Program-made: the position numbers and the translations under genes
In this document: positions 44,459 to 56,180 of the stretch, in pieces
Position numbering within the stretch: position 1 is the first letter of the stretch
How the letters are laid out: the number at the start of each line of letters is the position of its first letter
Notes under the pieces: generated by a model
What the model was told of the DNA's origin: nothing
Database searches by the model: none
Seen by the model: the letters and a program-made list of their open reading frames with translations, nothing else
From: Bostrychus sinensis
Taxonomy: Eukaryota; Chordata; Actinopteri; Gobiiformes; Eleotridae
NCBI GenBank assembly: GCA_020698575.1
Contig: CM036252.1
Span: 27,047,206 to 27,111,205, forward strand
Reading direction: 5' to 3'
DNA: 64,000 bases

Positions 44459-44985
44459 TGTATTTTTTTAGCAGCTAATTGTATAAATACTTCCACAATA
44501 CTACCATCTTTGTTACTATTTACAGGTACTGTAGAGATGTTGGCAATAGCTGGCAAATGTATTATACCATTACTATACATACATTATTATATAATACCAT
44601 GTATTATATAATGTATCATACCTATTACCACAAGGAGCCACATTCAAAGATGGTGGACGCAGTGGCGTAAAGGTTTTGAGAATGGGCCCTTAAGTTATGA
44701 AGCACATTCAGTAAGTCTATACATCCACATATACTTTAAGTTGTAAAAAGTGCACTGAAATTTTTTGTTCACTTAATAATAATAAAAAAAAATTCAAATA
44801 TATGCAACAAAAACTAAACAAAAACTTTTTATAACTAAATTGTAAACATTAAGTAAATATGGTGATTGGAAGCTATTATGCATATCATACAATTTTAATA
44901 TTTTGTAATTAAACATTTGTTGTTAAATGAGTCATGCTTGCAGTGTAATTTATAGCCCAGAATGAAAATAATCCACTAAATTTGA

Positions 44986-45047
44986 CTATAAGGACTCTAA
45001 ATGGCCCCCCCCCCTTATGTCCTGGGCCCCATTTAGAGTCCTTATAG
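44986..45047. repeat. Perfect 19-bp inverted repeat (hairpin) with C-rich loop
   Basis: CTATAAGGACTCTAAATGG at 44986-45004 and its exact reverse complement at 45029-45047. The 24-base spacer contains a C run and GGGCCC. Stem of 19 perfect pairs, extendable by GGCC/GGCCC pairing. The CAGTGGCGTAAAG...GGGCCC motif 330 bases upstream (44659) suggests it may be the remains of a hAT-like element. A T run that would make it a terminator is absent. Confidence 0.8.
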
Positions 45048-45339
45048 TGTTATATGTTATGTCTCTAGATGGATGTAGAAAGTGTTCGACTGTACAGTGT
45101 AAGAAAGATTAGAAGGATTAGCCACTCAGCGTTTCATCACTTGCTGTCTCTGTAAAAAGATCTCTGCATTTTAATTCTCTAACTGGGCTTAACTAACAGC
45201 CCTTACCTTACCGCTTCCTCCATATACTGGTGTGAGCATGTAGCATGTATTCCTTTTATAGATGTAGTCTTTTCGAACACATGTGGGTTGCCATGGCACT
45301 GCTCATGTCATCCTGTACAGCGAGCCCAGAATATCCACA

Positions 45340-45640
45340 GCTGTGTCACACGTGTCACCGAGCTTTGTTATTAAAGCTAAATGTGGAGGAGAGAGAATGT
45401 GCACGGACGTCACTGAACATTCTGTACTGTATGGTCTATAGTGTCCAACAATAAAAGACTAATGAGAGACGAAATCATTATTTTGAATGGAGCTCAACAG
45501 TGACCGCCCACACTTCGGCTCCTGAAGTATATGTCCCATTCCTTTTCCCCATTTACTTAAATAAAGCCCCCTGCATCTCTTCCTGGGATATCATGGCGAA
45601 AAAGCAGCTTTGTAAGAATGGGAGCACCAACCCGGTCTTG
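45340..45640. promoter_or_regulatory. Candidate conserved non-coding element, weak
   Basis: GTCACACGTGTCACCGAGCT, TTGTTATTAAAGCTAAATGT, CAACAATAAAAGACTAATGA, CGAAATCATTATTTTGAATG. Non-repetitive. The short frame 45245-45454 shows no domain. Confidence 0.27.
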
Positions 45641-46330
45641 CAATAAAGTGACACGCTCCAGTTCTTTGAAATATAGTTGGAGCTCCGTAGAAAAAAATTA
45701 TAACAAAACAGCAAAGAAACAAGGAAAGTTACATTGTTTTCCTTTCATAAAGTGGTATATTCTTTGGTTTTGAAATGGTAAATGTGAGTCATTGCATTAC
45801 TGTTAACATAAATGACAATCAGTTTTAAACCCTTTAGGTAAGTGCTTTGCAATGTACCAAATAAGTTATAGAAATTGTAGTTACATTCAAAATCAAACCC
45901 TTGGGCTAGCTACTACCAACTGCTTGAGGTTTCTGCATGTTAAAAAGCATTTTCTTTTTTCCATATTGCCAAATGATTGTTCTTGGAAGTTTGATGGCTT
46001 GCTTTTTTAACAATATAACCTACCTGTTCTAAGTGTAAAGTTTCATATAAATGTCATGTCAGGTCTTCCAACTTGACAAAAAAGGGAGTTAAACATTTTT
46101 CTAATTAGCATACTAAATGGTAGACTTGATGAATTCATAAGTAGTTAAGTATGCTTAGATAATGACGACGTTGAATGGCTAAAAGATAATCTTACTGTAC
46201 TTGGGGAAAAACAAAGTGCAAGCCAAAACAGTATTCAGTTACAGCTTTAAGACTGCATTCATTGTCTACATCGCACCAACATAAACCCGAAATCTAAGTT
46301 TAGAAAGTTGGGACTAAACCATATTTTACT

Positions 46331-46548
46331 TTGCAAGCCTGACCAACCCACTTTCATTTCAAAAGTCAGATGGTCTGGATCCTCTACCATAGAAAATCAT
46401 TTCCCATTGTATTGGTTGAAACCAACCTATCCCAGCTGTAATGACCACACTCCAACAAACTTCTTTAAAACAATCTTTCTGCAAGTCTTACAACAGACTA
46501 ATTTCTGTGTATAGAATAGGAAAGGAGTTAGTCCGGCTGGCCAGGCTA
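46331..46548. mobile_element. Short copy of the 37071-37779 element family
   Basis: The right end TTAGTCCGGCTGGCCAGGCT, A, preceded by TTTCTGTGTATAGAATAGGA, parallels TTTCTTTGTATAGAATTTTA ... GTCTGGCAGGCCAGGCTA at the right end of 37071-37779. The left end TTGCAAGCCTGACCAACCCA is a decayed terminus. Flanks TATTTTACT (46322-46330) and TCTTTTACT (46549-46557) match at 8 of 9, consistent with an 8-bp duplication. 218 bp: an internal deletion derivative. Confidence 0.62.
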
Positions 46549-46556
46549 TCTTTTAC

Positions 46557-46944
46557 TACAACCCTAATTCCGGAAATGTTGGGACCTTTTCTCTCTTTAC
46601 TTTTGAGAGACTCTGCTTCTCTAAGACATCCCTTTTAGAGCTAATCATGAAATGAATTAACTTAATTAGTTGCTCGAGTTCTCCTAGCTAAATCTGTTTA
46701 AAATTTCTTGTTTTTTCAGCCATTTGTTGCCCCTGTCCCAACTATTGTGAGATCTGTAGCAGGCATCACATTTGAAATGAGCTCATGTTGTGCATTAAAG
46801 TGTAAAATTTCTCAGTGTAAATATTTGTTATATTGTTATGTACTGTTGTAAATAAAATATTGGCTTATGTGATTTGAAAGTCATTTACTTTTCATTTTAT
46901 TCAAATTTAAAAAATGTCACAACATTTCCGGAATTTGGGTTGCA
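46557..46944. mobile_element. Complete TACAACCC-family non-autonomous transposon
   Basis: The left end TACAACCCTAATTCCGGAAA, TGTTGGGAC and the right end, reverse-complemented, TGCAACCCAAATTCCGGAAA, TGTTGTGAC are inverted repeats with 25 of 29 matches. The interior has TTTGTTGCCCCTGTCCCAAC and an A/T-rich right half. 388 bp, no coding frame. It starts at the last base of the duplicated flank of the preceding hAT-like element. TA flanks the right end. Same family as 1-262. Confidence 0.8.
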
Positions 46945-47089
46945 TAGTTTATTTTAGCGATACATAGCTTTTCTTGCACCTCCACACACAAGGACTCCAT
47001 TTCATGAATCTGCTTCTATTTTCCTAACTTTTGCTTATGTTCCAAAGCCTCACAATTATGCCTGCACACATTCTCTGTACACACATTGA

Positions 47090-47640
47090 TTCCCGTTACA
47101 AACACGGCATTATCTCAAGTCTTCTCGTCAACACTCCACCAAACAAATGAGGAGCGAGTGGCATCTTGCACCAAATCCCTTTGCACATCCCGCTCCCAAG
47201 AGACAGCAGAAAATCTGAATAAACATTACAACAGTCTCTACGGGGATTAGCCTATTGTGCAATGGTGTAGCACTCGGATAATTGTCCCTTAAATTAAACA
47301 CGCAACGCTTTTATCTGCAAATCTCACACACCTCCTAATCCTCACACTCTTTTGCATTTCAGAAATCAGAGGAAAAACATCTAAAATGCAACAAGAAAAG
47401 TGTAATTTCTTTGTTTTGTAAAAAGGAATCAGAGTTTGTACACACGCCATTCTTCATCAGTGGAGGTAATTTATTAGGCAATTAAGAGCGATGAAGGCAC
47501 ACGGTTGTGGAGTCAGTGATTACTGCCGCCGAGCAATGATTAGATTTGTCATTCTTATGGCGAGGGAGAGAGGGTGGGTTTGAGCGCATGAGCAAGATGA
47601 GAGAAAACGCGAGAGGTTGGGGAAACGACAAACTGGTCAT
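47090..47640. promoter_or_regulatory. Candidate conserved non-coding element
   Basis: AGTGGAGGTAATTTATTAGG, CAATTAAGAGCGATGAAGGC, GTCAGTGATTACTGCCGCCG, AGCAATGATTAGATTTGTCA: many TAATT/TGATTA cores, SOX-like words and balanced composition, with no repeat. One of the best candidates. Inference. Confidence 0.42.
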
Positions 47641-48179
47641 TAATTCTTTTTCCTACTACCTTCTATGATAAATATTCAAGTCGTTCTGAGTGTGAATGAG
47701 GACAGGTTAGCAGGCTCAGAATTAAACAGGTCAGTTGAGGTGAGTGGAAGTGGAAAGTCTATTGCTCAAAATCTGGATCAGTTTCTTTGTTGTGATATCA
47801 ATCTTCACTAAAGCATCATAGAGAAAAGTGTTTTTACTGATTTCGAGAAGCCTGGTTACTCTACCTTTAAAACTGGGATACTGTTGCTTATACACAGTGT
47901 TTCTGTGTTTGTGACCGCTGCCGGGGGAACTGAGCACGAACTCGAGAGACACAGCTCTCTCAGTCACTTCCCACAGTGACTGTAACTTGTACCTGTGCTC
48001 CTAATCTAGCAATATTCAACAAAACAAAACTGTCTACTTAACAATGCAGCCCCCTCTATGATCAGCGCTGATTACAGTGGCCATGTCTCTGCTGTGGGAA
48101 GCTGCTGTTGTGTGTATGACCTGAGTATTTTTACTCTCAGTGATTCAAAATCAACTGTACTGTAATCAACCGCCAACTG

Positions 48180-48616
48180 TAGGGATGCAACGATCCGTTT
48201 TTGCAAAGATACGCTATATATCAATTAGAATTGTTTTGATACAATTCAAGAACAATATTGGCTATTTTGGAACAATATGATTCAATATGATTCAACATCT
48301 TCATATTGATAATCGATACAGCAACTTTTTGCCAAAGCCAGGGTTGATTATGTCTGGTAGACAGAGAGCAAAGAAAAGTTGAATATAACATTTTATTTCA
48401 TTAACAACACAAAAATGACATTCAAAAGCCATGTCTGGTTTTATTGTAACATGCATAATACTACTATCAATATTTCCGATATTATATTATTGATTGATAT
48501 TCCACGTATATTGATACACACTTCCTAGAAAACGATACAATTCAATACAAGGTAATGTGTATTGCTATAGTTGTATCGTAGGAAAAAAATCTATACATCA
48601 ATATAATTACTGTATC
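48180..48616. mobile_element. hAT-like element with TAGGGATGCAACGATCC left end
   Basis: The left end TAGGGATGCAACGATCCG is a widespread fish hAT terminus, followed by ATACGCTATATATCAATTAG. The right part has ACGATACAATTCAATACAAG, GTTGTATCGTAGG and ends near ATTACTGTATC without the final TTGCATCCCTA. The 8-mers GCCAACTG (48172-48179) and GTCAACTG (48617-48624) match at 7 of 8, which may be the target duplication. If so, about a dozen terminal bases are lost. Confidence 0.62.
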
Positions 48617-49879
48617 GTCAACTGAGATATCTGATTTGATCATTGTGTGCGCTCTGTACTGTGCCAAAGTTGAGTTAGTTGTGGACTTGATACGCATGCA
48701 TCGAATACGCCCACCAAGATCTGAGCATTCACACTTCTTTTCAAGTGACCACTCTTAAAAAAAGCCTAAAACAAGTCTTGTGCCTGACTTTGGGGTGTAA
48801 CTCTATAAACGCCTTGTCTGAAAAATCTACTTTCTAAATTCTACTTTTTCATAGTTAACACGAGTTAAGATTCAGGCCTTCCTGCAAGAAAGAAGAAGAA
48901 AATATGGTGCATAATTTAAATTATATACATTAAATACACACTCCTGAGCATGTGACTGACATGTTGCATTGGAAGTGCACATACTTGATGAAGTTAGCTC
49001 AAATATTCTAAATATAGTTTTTGATGAAGTTGTGGTATTTGTTTTTAAAGGTGTGAGTGGAATACAATAAAAATGTTGATGGAAAACTGTGCTTACACTG
49101 ATAAGTACTGAGCATAGGACTCAAAAGCCAGGTCTGATTATGAGCAACAGCAGAACTGCTAACTTACCAACACAGGATAAAGGCCAGTTGTTGATACAAA
49201 CAAACCTCCACTGACGACGTCCCCTATTTCAGACTAAGATATGACCAACACCTAAAAGCTTTTAATTATAGTGTAATTTATAAAATACACCAGTACAAGT
49301 GTGAACATACTGACAGAAGCATGATGTAAAATGTGCAAATTAGAAAGAGTTCCAAAAAGCTGTTGCAGCACCAAAATTAGTGCTAATTAATTCCTTTAAA
49401 AGTGCAATAAATTTCACTCCACTAAAAAAACAAGGTGTCAGACTAAATTCAAATTTAAAATTATTGATACATAACGTAGCTCCTTTCAATGACTCCTTGC
49501 CATGACCTAGATGAGACCATGAGTAATAATATTTAAAACCAGAAAATTAAAGTCTGCCACTTAAAGCATGTCTCAGTATGACTTGAGCCAGCCTCATGTG
49601 GACATAAGCGGTATTACATTGATTTATAAGTTCTGCCATCTCTAGTTATTGTCCACTCACCCAAGTCAGACATCCACATTTCAAATACATATCCTTGTTT
49701 TGCAAATTCACCTTCAGCATAAGAATATTTTAATGCACTCTTACCTGTCGAAAGTTGTCAGAAGCCAAGGCCAGACAGGACATGAAAAAAAAAGCAGAAA
49801 GACAAAATCATTAGCTCAAAGTCAAACTGTGAATAAAACCAAGCATGAAAGCCTCCATATGTGAGCACTCCATAGAGTT

Positions 49880-50110
49880 AAGCGTGCACCTGTCAACCCA
49901 AACTGAACGGATAGCATTTAGCGGCTAACACAGATGCTAACTCGAACTCAATGAGCCTTACATTTAAAGCCGGCTGCCTCGCTTATTAGCCATTAGCGCC
50001 ATTTGTGAAAGGTCGATGAGGCGGCAATCCAAGTCGTCATGCTTACTCTGTCATATCACGTGTCCTTCACAGGCTGCCATACCTAACAGCACCAATCATT
50101 TCAGTGTGTA
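49880..50110. promoter_or_regulatory. Candidate conserved non-coding element
   Basis: GGCTGCCTCGCTTATTAGCC, ATTAGCGCCATTTGTGAAAG, GAGGCGGCAATCCAAGTCGT, CATATCACGTGTCC (E-box CACGTG). Single-copy, CpG-bearing. Inference. Confidence 0.35.
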
Positions 50111-50771
50111 TATAGGCTAATAGTTTTAAACGGTGAGACTGAAACATGACTGAGGGTCTCCTGAGTGAATTGATAGAACGTGTCACTGTCTGAGGTGTGC
50201 GTGGCTGCTATTTTAGGTTTCATTCTCTATTTTTCCTGAAAAAGTATGATGTGACAAGGTGCTAACAAGGTGTCAAACAAAGACGGGTTGTTTGCAAAAG
50301 ATAGTTATCAAAAAAGCAACAAAGAAAAGAGTTGCTTTTTTGTACCTTATTATTTGTGCTCAACAGGCATTATTAGGAAGCTGAATAAGGGCGTTACGAT
50401 CTGCCAACAAAGTGACAATTCTTTGCAAATGATGTTAAAAAAAAGCTAAGCTTGTTTATTACATGATAGATCCCAATGCTTTTTGTAAACAACAGTGACT
50501 GCACATTTTGCCAATAGAAGTAAAGCAGTTGTCAATGTATTTTTAAATGATGTATTTTGCCATCCCCAAAACCTATTGTTTTTCTGGTATAACACTGTAA
50601 CCCCCCAAAATTAATACTCATAATAACAAGACATGTACTGAATAATCTTCAGGTAAAAGAAAACAGGCCATGTTTTAGCCATTTTGTTTTTTTTACATTT
50701 TTGATGCATGGTTACATCAAATTTGCAGTGGACACCAGAGGAAATGGAGGCAAAATTTAATGAGGTAAGTG

Positions 50772-51213
50772 AGGGTGCTTTCACATCTGTGCTCTTTGGT
50801 CTGGACTTTCCCGTTTGGTTCGGACCAAATCCTCAGGCGCAAAAGCTCTAGTGGATCACGGTTCAGACCAAACAGCTGCTCTTTGGTTTGGCAAAATGAG
50901 GTGGTCTCGGTCTGGGCCAACATCTGGTTCGTTTATAGAGTGAAATCACGTTTAACGATAGTTAAGACTTTCAGACCAAATCCAGGAAATCTGTCTATAG
51001 TATCTACATCAGTCTGGCTCTAACTACATTAAACTCTATGTTCATGAAGCACTGCTATCATGACAGCAGCATTGACAGCTTCAGGGAAAGTCCAGTAGTC
51101 TGGCTTTTAATGTTATGGCATGAAACAAAAAAGTAGGCGAACCAAACTAAAATAATAGAACAATTTTATGTTCTAAGTGTCAACCTTGGTGCAGACTTTC
51201 AGGTGTGAAAAAG
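50772..51213. mobile_element. TIR element with AGGGTGCTTTCACA-type end
   Basis: The left end AGGGTGCTTTCACATCTGTG is followed by TTTGGTTCGGACCAAATCC. The right end, reverse-complemented, reads CTCTTTTTCACACCTGAAAG, TCTGCACC. Inverted match is about 10 of 12 around TTTCACAYCTG. GGACCAAA/TTCAGACCAAA words recur inside. This is a familiar non-autonomous type in fishes. Superfamily and TSD are unclear. Confidence 0.45.
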
Positions 51214-52363
51214 AGATAGCAGTGACCAGCATGAGCAAGTTAGATGTAGGGATAGTTATAGGTCAACATTTGTACTGGAGAGTGTGCTTCCCTCCCAGCA
51301 GTGCTCAGTTTGTCTAATGTGGCAAATGTCATATTGCAACATTGCTATTATATACTGTATGTTTGTTTGATTTAATAAAAACTAGCCAGCCCAGATATGC
51401 ATCCTTAACTCCAATGCAGCAGACTGATTTTGAAACATAAAACTTGACTACTAACTGCACTAGACTAAATACATTCAATACTGTGCTTTCAAATTCTCTC
51501 ACAAGCAACAGCAGATGAATTATCCCTTCACTTTTCATGTGCAGCGTCTCTCAAAACTATTTCAAGTTATAGATGGAACTGGTGTCAAAGAGAAAGAGAA
51601 ATCCTATAACCCAGAGCTTAGAACACATCTGCATTCATATTTATATCTTTAATATATGAGGACGGATAGAATATGAGCCGTTTGTCATCACATTTCCTTA
51701 CAACTTGTCAAAAGAAGCCAGGTTCAAGTAGATTCTTGTGAACTGTGTCATCAATAACAACACAACACAAATGACGAGCCTCAGACGTTCTGTTTTACAA
51801 AAATGCAGCTAGAAATGCCATTTTTTGGTTGGAAAAGGTTTAAAGCGACTGCAGAGCGATAACTATGCCACACGGGAGGAGAATTACTCAGAGTGAAATT
51901 TGCTTCTTGTCAACTTCAAATGTAAAATCTCTTACGAACAATGGGATTATGATGTTAGAAAGCTTTACCAGGTTACAAATCCCATAGCCCCTTCCTCATT
52001 CAGTTTTGTTTCATTTTGCTTTCTGCACTGCTGGGAATATGTGATGGGTTCCCTCTGCAAAAACAGTGTCAGACTGTGAGTGCAGCTGACAGTTTCATCA
52101 GTAATTACCCTTAAATTTGCTAAGATCTTTGTAAAGTTCGTCTGAGAAATTTCTGTCACTGTTTCGTGACATTGCACAGTGGCAGAGAGATTATCGCTTC
52201 AGTGTCCCTGCTTTCAATCACTGTCCAATAACAGTGTATGAATCTGCCCAGGGGGTATCCCGCCTCGGACCCATGGTTACTGGGATCCAACCCTACGCAC
52301 CCCTTAAAGGCTGGGACACACCAGCCCAATGCCTGATCAGTTGAATAGTTTTGTAATCAAAAG

Positions 52364-52642
52364 TTAGCGTGTTGAGACCAAGACAAAGGCAAACTGAGAC
52401 CAGGCTGAGACCAAACTCAGTGAACTAACATTAAAATCAAGGAGAAAATTTTACATTTTTTTTTAATCAACAGACTCCACAAACAAACAGGTTCTTCTTG
52501 TGCTGAAAACTAATGACTTTAAAAATATGAAGAATTGTATTTTCTTATGTTGAGTAGACTGGATAAAATTGAAATCAAGACCAAGACCGAGTAGAACTGC
52601 AAAAAATTGTCTCAAGACCAAGCTCTCGGGCGCTACAACACT
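52364..52642. mobile_element. Repeat family F, second copy
   Basis: TTAGCGTGTTGAGACCAAGA, CAAAGGCAAACTGAGACCAG, then AAATCAAGACCAAGACCGAG, TAGAACTGC, AAATTGTCTCAAGACCAAGC and CGCTACAACACTA. Colinear with 22339-22752, shorter in the middle. Confidence 0.6.
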
Positions 52643-54054
52643 ACTCCTAGCCTTAACAGGAATAAGAGTAAGAAATAGATGCTTGAAAATGTTACTTAAA
52701 TTATTATGGTGAATAACGTTATTAGAGCTGGATATAATATTTGACTGATTGAGAAAACTGAATCGCTGAACCAGCAAGAACCTCTGTCCCTTGAGCAGTG
52801 TATTATGGTCAAACAGTTCGCCTCCAGTGTTGCCCCGGTGTAACTTAGCCACTTAAGAGTTCACTCAGAGTTCACCTGCTCCTGTTTCCTAACACCACTC
52901 CTCTCCTCACCTCTCAGCCTCTCAGCCCTGTCACTCGTGAAATTTTAAACACAACATGCCCACCACTTGGCCCCAAAAGCCTCAAATGAAAAATCCAAAA
53001 CAACACTCGTGCTCTCCTGACACATTTATTACAGATGTTTGGAGATGGAAGCATAGGAATAATGACTTATACATGGAGGCTGGAAATGTTAGGTGTAAAT
53101 ATCGGAATTTCAGCACATTCCACACCATTTTTTTCTCCGATTTGACTTAAAAGGCAAGCCCAACCCCCAAGATGAAAAATCACTACAGCGGAAAATTGAG
53201 GAGGTCCAATCTCACCTGAGTACCACGGCCTTTTTACAAGTGCCAAAAGCCAACCTGATTGCTTAGAGACATGTTGTCGAAGTGTACATAGGTGTGGAAA
53301 ATATGTGTATGCAACAAACAGGTCATTAATCTATAACCTGCTAACCACTGAGGCCAACACTGAGTGCACTCGGGTGAAGTATGATTTAAAAAGCAGGAGG
53401 GATTAAGGTTTGAAAACACAGAGCAGGCCAGTTTAGTTTCTGTTATCTGTTAAAATGTCCATGTGTGTATTAAGCGTTGTGACTGGTCCTCAAAGGATTT
53501 ATAATTTGGATAGAAAATGGACTTAGAAAAAAAGCATAGATTTATCTTTGGGTAAATTTTTGGTATATATTTGGGACCTTTGAATAAATTCTCCAGTCAT
53601 TGTACCAGTGTTTGTGTTTTTCCATGGGGTCTAGGTGCTGTTTACATGTTTACTATGCTTTTTACAGAAAATGCAATGAAACTGTTGCGGTTTGGGCCTT
53701 TGTCGCCATGAGTATGGGGTTTCCGTTTTCCAAATATGCAATCTTTTGGAAAGCTGGTGAGATCGGTGCATTTTCCTGGCCAGAGTTGCTGTCTAATCTG
53801 CCTCTTAGTGTTTCCAGTATTTTCCAACTTCTAAACAATTCTCTTACCATTGCCTAAATCCTTTGTCCTTTGATACCTTAAGGTTGGATTTAGACCAAAA
53901 ATAACATTACAGCCACATGTGAATGAAAATGTGACTCTTTTAACACATGCCCATAGGCAGTATTTTTCAGCTCTTAGCTTCAGTAGTTTCTTTAACTGCT
54001 ACTAAGCTTCTTACATTGGAATCTTTGTCTTTTCTTTACATGCAAATGACTTTA

Positions 54055-54185
54055 GCTCAGTGATGTAAATGGGTTTAAATCTGGAGACTAAGAAGGCCAC
54101 TCCAGGACATTTCAGGATCTTTTTTGTCCTCTTAAAACATCTTTAAGTGACAAATCCTAAAATCTGTGGGGGATTTAATCTTTTT
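54055..54185 (-). pseudogene. Tc1/mariner transposase fragment
   Basis: On the minus strand, 54070-54112 reads LEWPS, stop, SPDLNPF, the Tc1 signature LEWPSQSPDLNPIE with the Gln codon changed to a stop. The flanking 53580-54055 may hold more of the same element, but I cannot follow a frame through it. Confidence 0.62.
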
Positions 54186-54899
54186 TTTTATTATTGCAAC
54201 TGTAAGTAATTCAAACCACGTGACTTAAACATAATTTTAAGTTAAGAAAAGCACAGCTCTATTTAAATCTGCAACATCATCACTAATGCGACTGCCGTCA
54301 GTGAACATCTAAGGGGTGATCAGAGGCAATCATGAATGTGGCCATTGTAAAAGCAATAAGAAGATGATATTCTGAACTAGATTTAAAGTTTGATCACACG
54401 TTAATTGTTCTACTGTACAGGTGACGCAACATGTTAAAAGTGTAGTGGTACGGATTGCATGCATATTAGCTGATGCACAATTTGCAGTCATAATTTAGTA
54501 TTCCATCTGAATCTCTATTTCTCCCTGTTTGGCCTGATCATTCTGCTCCTCTCAGCACTTTTATGCATTTCCCGCTTTTGAGAGAATGAGCGGTATTATT
54601 ATCCAGGAAATAGTGCGGCAACAGCAATAGCTTTAAACTAAGACCACTAAAACAAGAAGTGTGCTTTGATGAGGGATTCTGGGATTCGACAGTAGGCCTG
54701 ATTCAGCATCACTGGATATAGCACATCCCACCCATCACATATTCATTTTGAAAGTTCAGCCTCAACTTTCTTCTTATTTTGTCTCAGAGACTTGTCTTCT
54801 CATAAAAATGCTAAACCATCCCCAGTGGTCTGACAGTTATTTTGAGAAATCATACCTAAACTATTGCAAATGTTGACTTGGGACCACATTAAGAGACAA

Positions 54900-55100
54900 T
54901 GGTCAAAATGAGCGGCGGTTTTGGATGAGGACAATAGCTGCTCTCGTCATAAATCACCGGTGTAATGGGAGCAGAGGAAGCAGATAATGAAGACGTGTTG
55001 ATTTAACGAGCCGTGGCCCAGTTGTGTGCGGCGCGCCTGACTTTAGCAGATTAATGGGCATTCTCGACTAACGCTAATGGCTAATAATTCAGAACACAGC
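54900..55100. promoter_or_regulatory. Candidate conserved non-coding element
   Basis: GAAGACGTGTTGATTTAACG, AGCCGTGGCCCAGTTGTGTG, CGGCGCGCCTGACTTTAGCA, GATTAATGGGCATTCTCGAC, TAACGCTAATGGCTAATAAT: many TAAT cores and CpGs in a compact, non-repetitive block, sharply different from the T-rich sequence after 55110. Strong candidate by texture; inference. Confidence 0.45.
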
Positions 55101-55454
55101 AGTATTGTTCTCTTTTTTTTCCAGGGTTTTATCTAATCACTGGAGTCACTGCATGTTTTTTTTTGTTTTTTTTTTTACTTGTATCTGGGTTCATTTGTCA
55201 CCACAGAGCTTCAGACTGATTAGCACAGCCCTTTTTTGCAGTTTGTGTTGTTTGTGACAGTGATGAAAAATGTTGGAACATAACCCTTTCAGTGCATTTT
55301 TTAATTTATTATGATGGAGAATGAAAACTTCCATCTTTCACAGCTGACCTTTAATGGGACTTGAAGGTGCTGTTAAATAGATTTTTAAAAAGGACACAAA
55401 AAACTGTCATTAATGAAGCTCCTTATAACTGAATGGAAAACCACTGTGTATTTT

Positions 55455-55772
55455 GTAAGGGTTTCATTCATTCATCTTCCACTTATCCCCATTTGGCATC
55501 ATGAGTTCTGGAGCCTATTCCAGCAACTATGGGGCTTAGGCAGGGTACACCCTGGACAGTGGCCATTTAGCCGGAGGGCTGACACAGAGAAATACACAGA
55601 AAGACTACTTGTGGCAATTTAGACAACACATGCATGTCTTTGGACAGTGGGAGGAGGCCGGAGTACCTGGAGAGAACCCATGATAACACAGGGAAGACAG
55701 AGACCCACAGAGATCATACAAGCTCCTTGCTGGGAGGCAAGAGCACTAACCATTCTGCCACTGCGCCCCCAC
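55455..55772 (-). mobile_element. SINE/LINE-associated repeat family B, long copy
   Basis: On the minus strand: GTGGGGGCGCAGTGGCAGAA (head), TGGTTAGTGCTCTTGCCTCC, CAGCAAGGAGCTTGTATGAT. Then GTGTTATCATGGGTTCTCTC, CAGGTACTCCGGCCTCCTCC, CACTGTCCAAAGACATGCAT, then AAATTGCCACAAGTAGTC and CACTGTCCAGGGTGTACCCT. Colinear with 44040-44458 minus its foldback. Confidence 0.75.
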
Positions 55773-55974
55773 TACCTTAATGTTTGAATGCTAAATGACC
55801 CTGGCATCACTGTTCTACTTTGCTGTGGCTCAAAAAAAAAAAAAAAATCATTTCACAGCAATTTGTAAAACAGAAGGTCACATGTAAAAACTGAGCAATG
55901 AAGCACGAGCTGAACTGAAAACAGCAGCATCATTAGTCACTAGTAATGATCAATAGATGGTAGATCTCTTGTAT

Positions 55975-56180
55975 GTTGCTGAACTTGGATTTGAGCCATT
56001 GTCTTGAGGCTCTCACTTGGACTTTTCTCACAAACCAGGATTTTGGTCTGATAATTATGAACTTGGACTTGTGGACAATAACTCCAGGACTGGGAAAGTT
56101 CCAAGGCACACTTGTACCTAGTTTATTTCTTTTTACGCTGAAAGCAGAGACAGAGACACATTTTTTTTTAGGTCTGAGCA
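55975..56180. repeat. Diverged CTTGGACT-rich repeat
   Basis: GTCTTGAGGCTCTCACTTGG, ACTTTTCTC ... ATGAACTTGGACTTGTGGAC. The related string GAGACTTGGATTTAACTCGG, ACTCAAG stands at 56620-56645. Looks like an eroded relative of repeats rich in ACTCGGACTTGG, possibly family F in reverse. Weak. Confidence 0.35.

Noticed and set aside
44986..45047. Rho-independent terminator
   Set aside because: The hairpin is not followed by a T run and the genome is eukaryotic.
52463..52852. 129-codon minus-strand frame
   Set aside because: It overlaps the repeat family F copy at 52364-52642; no known domain.
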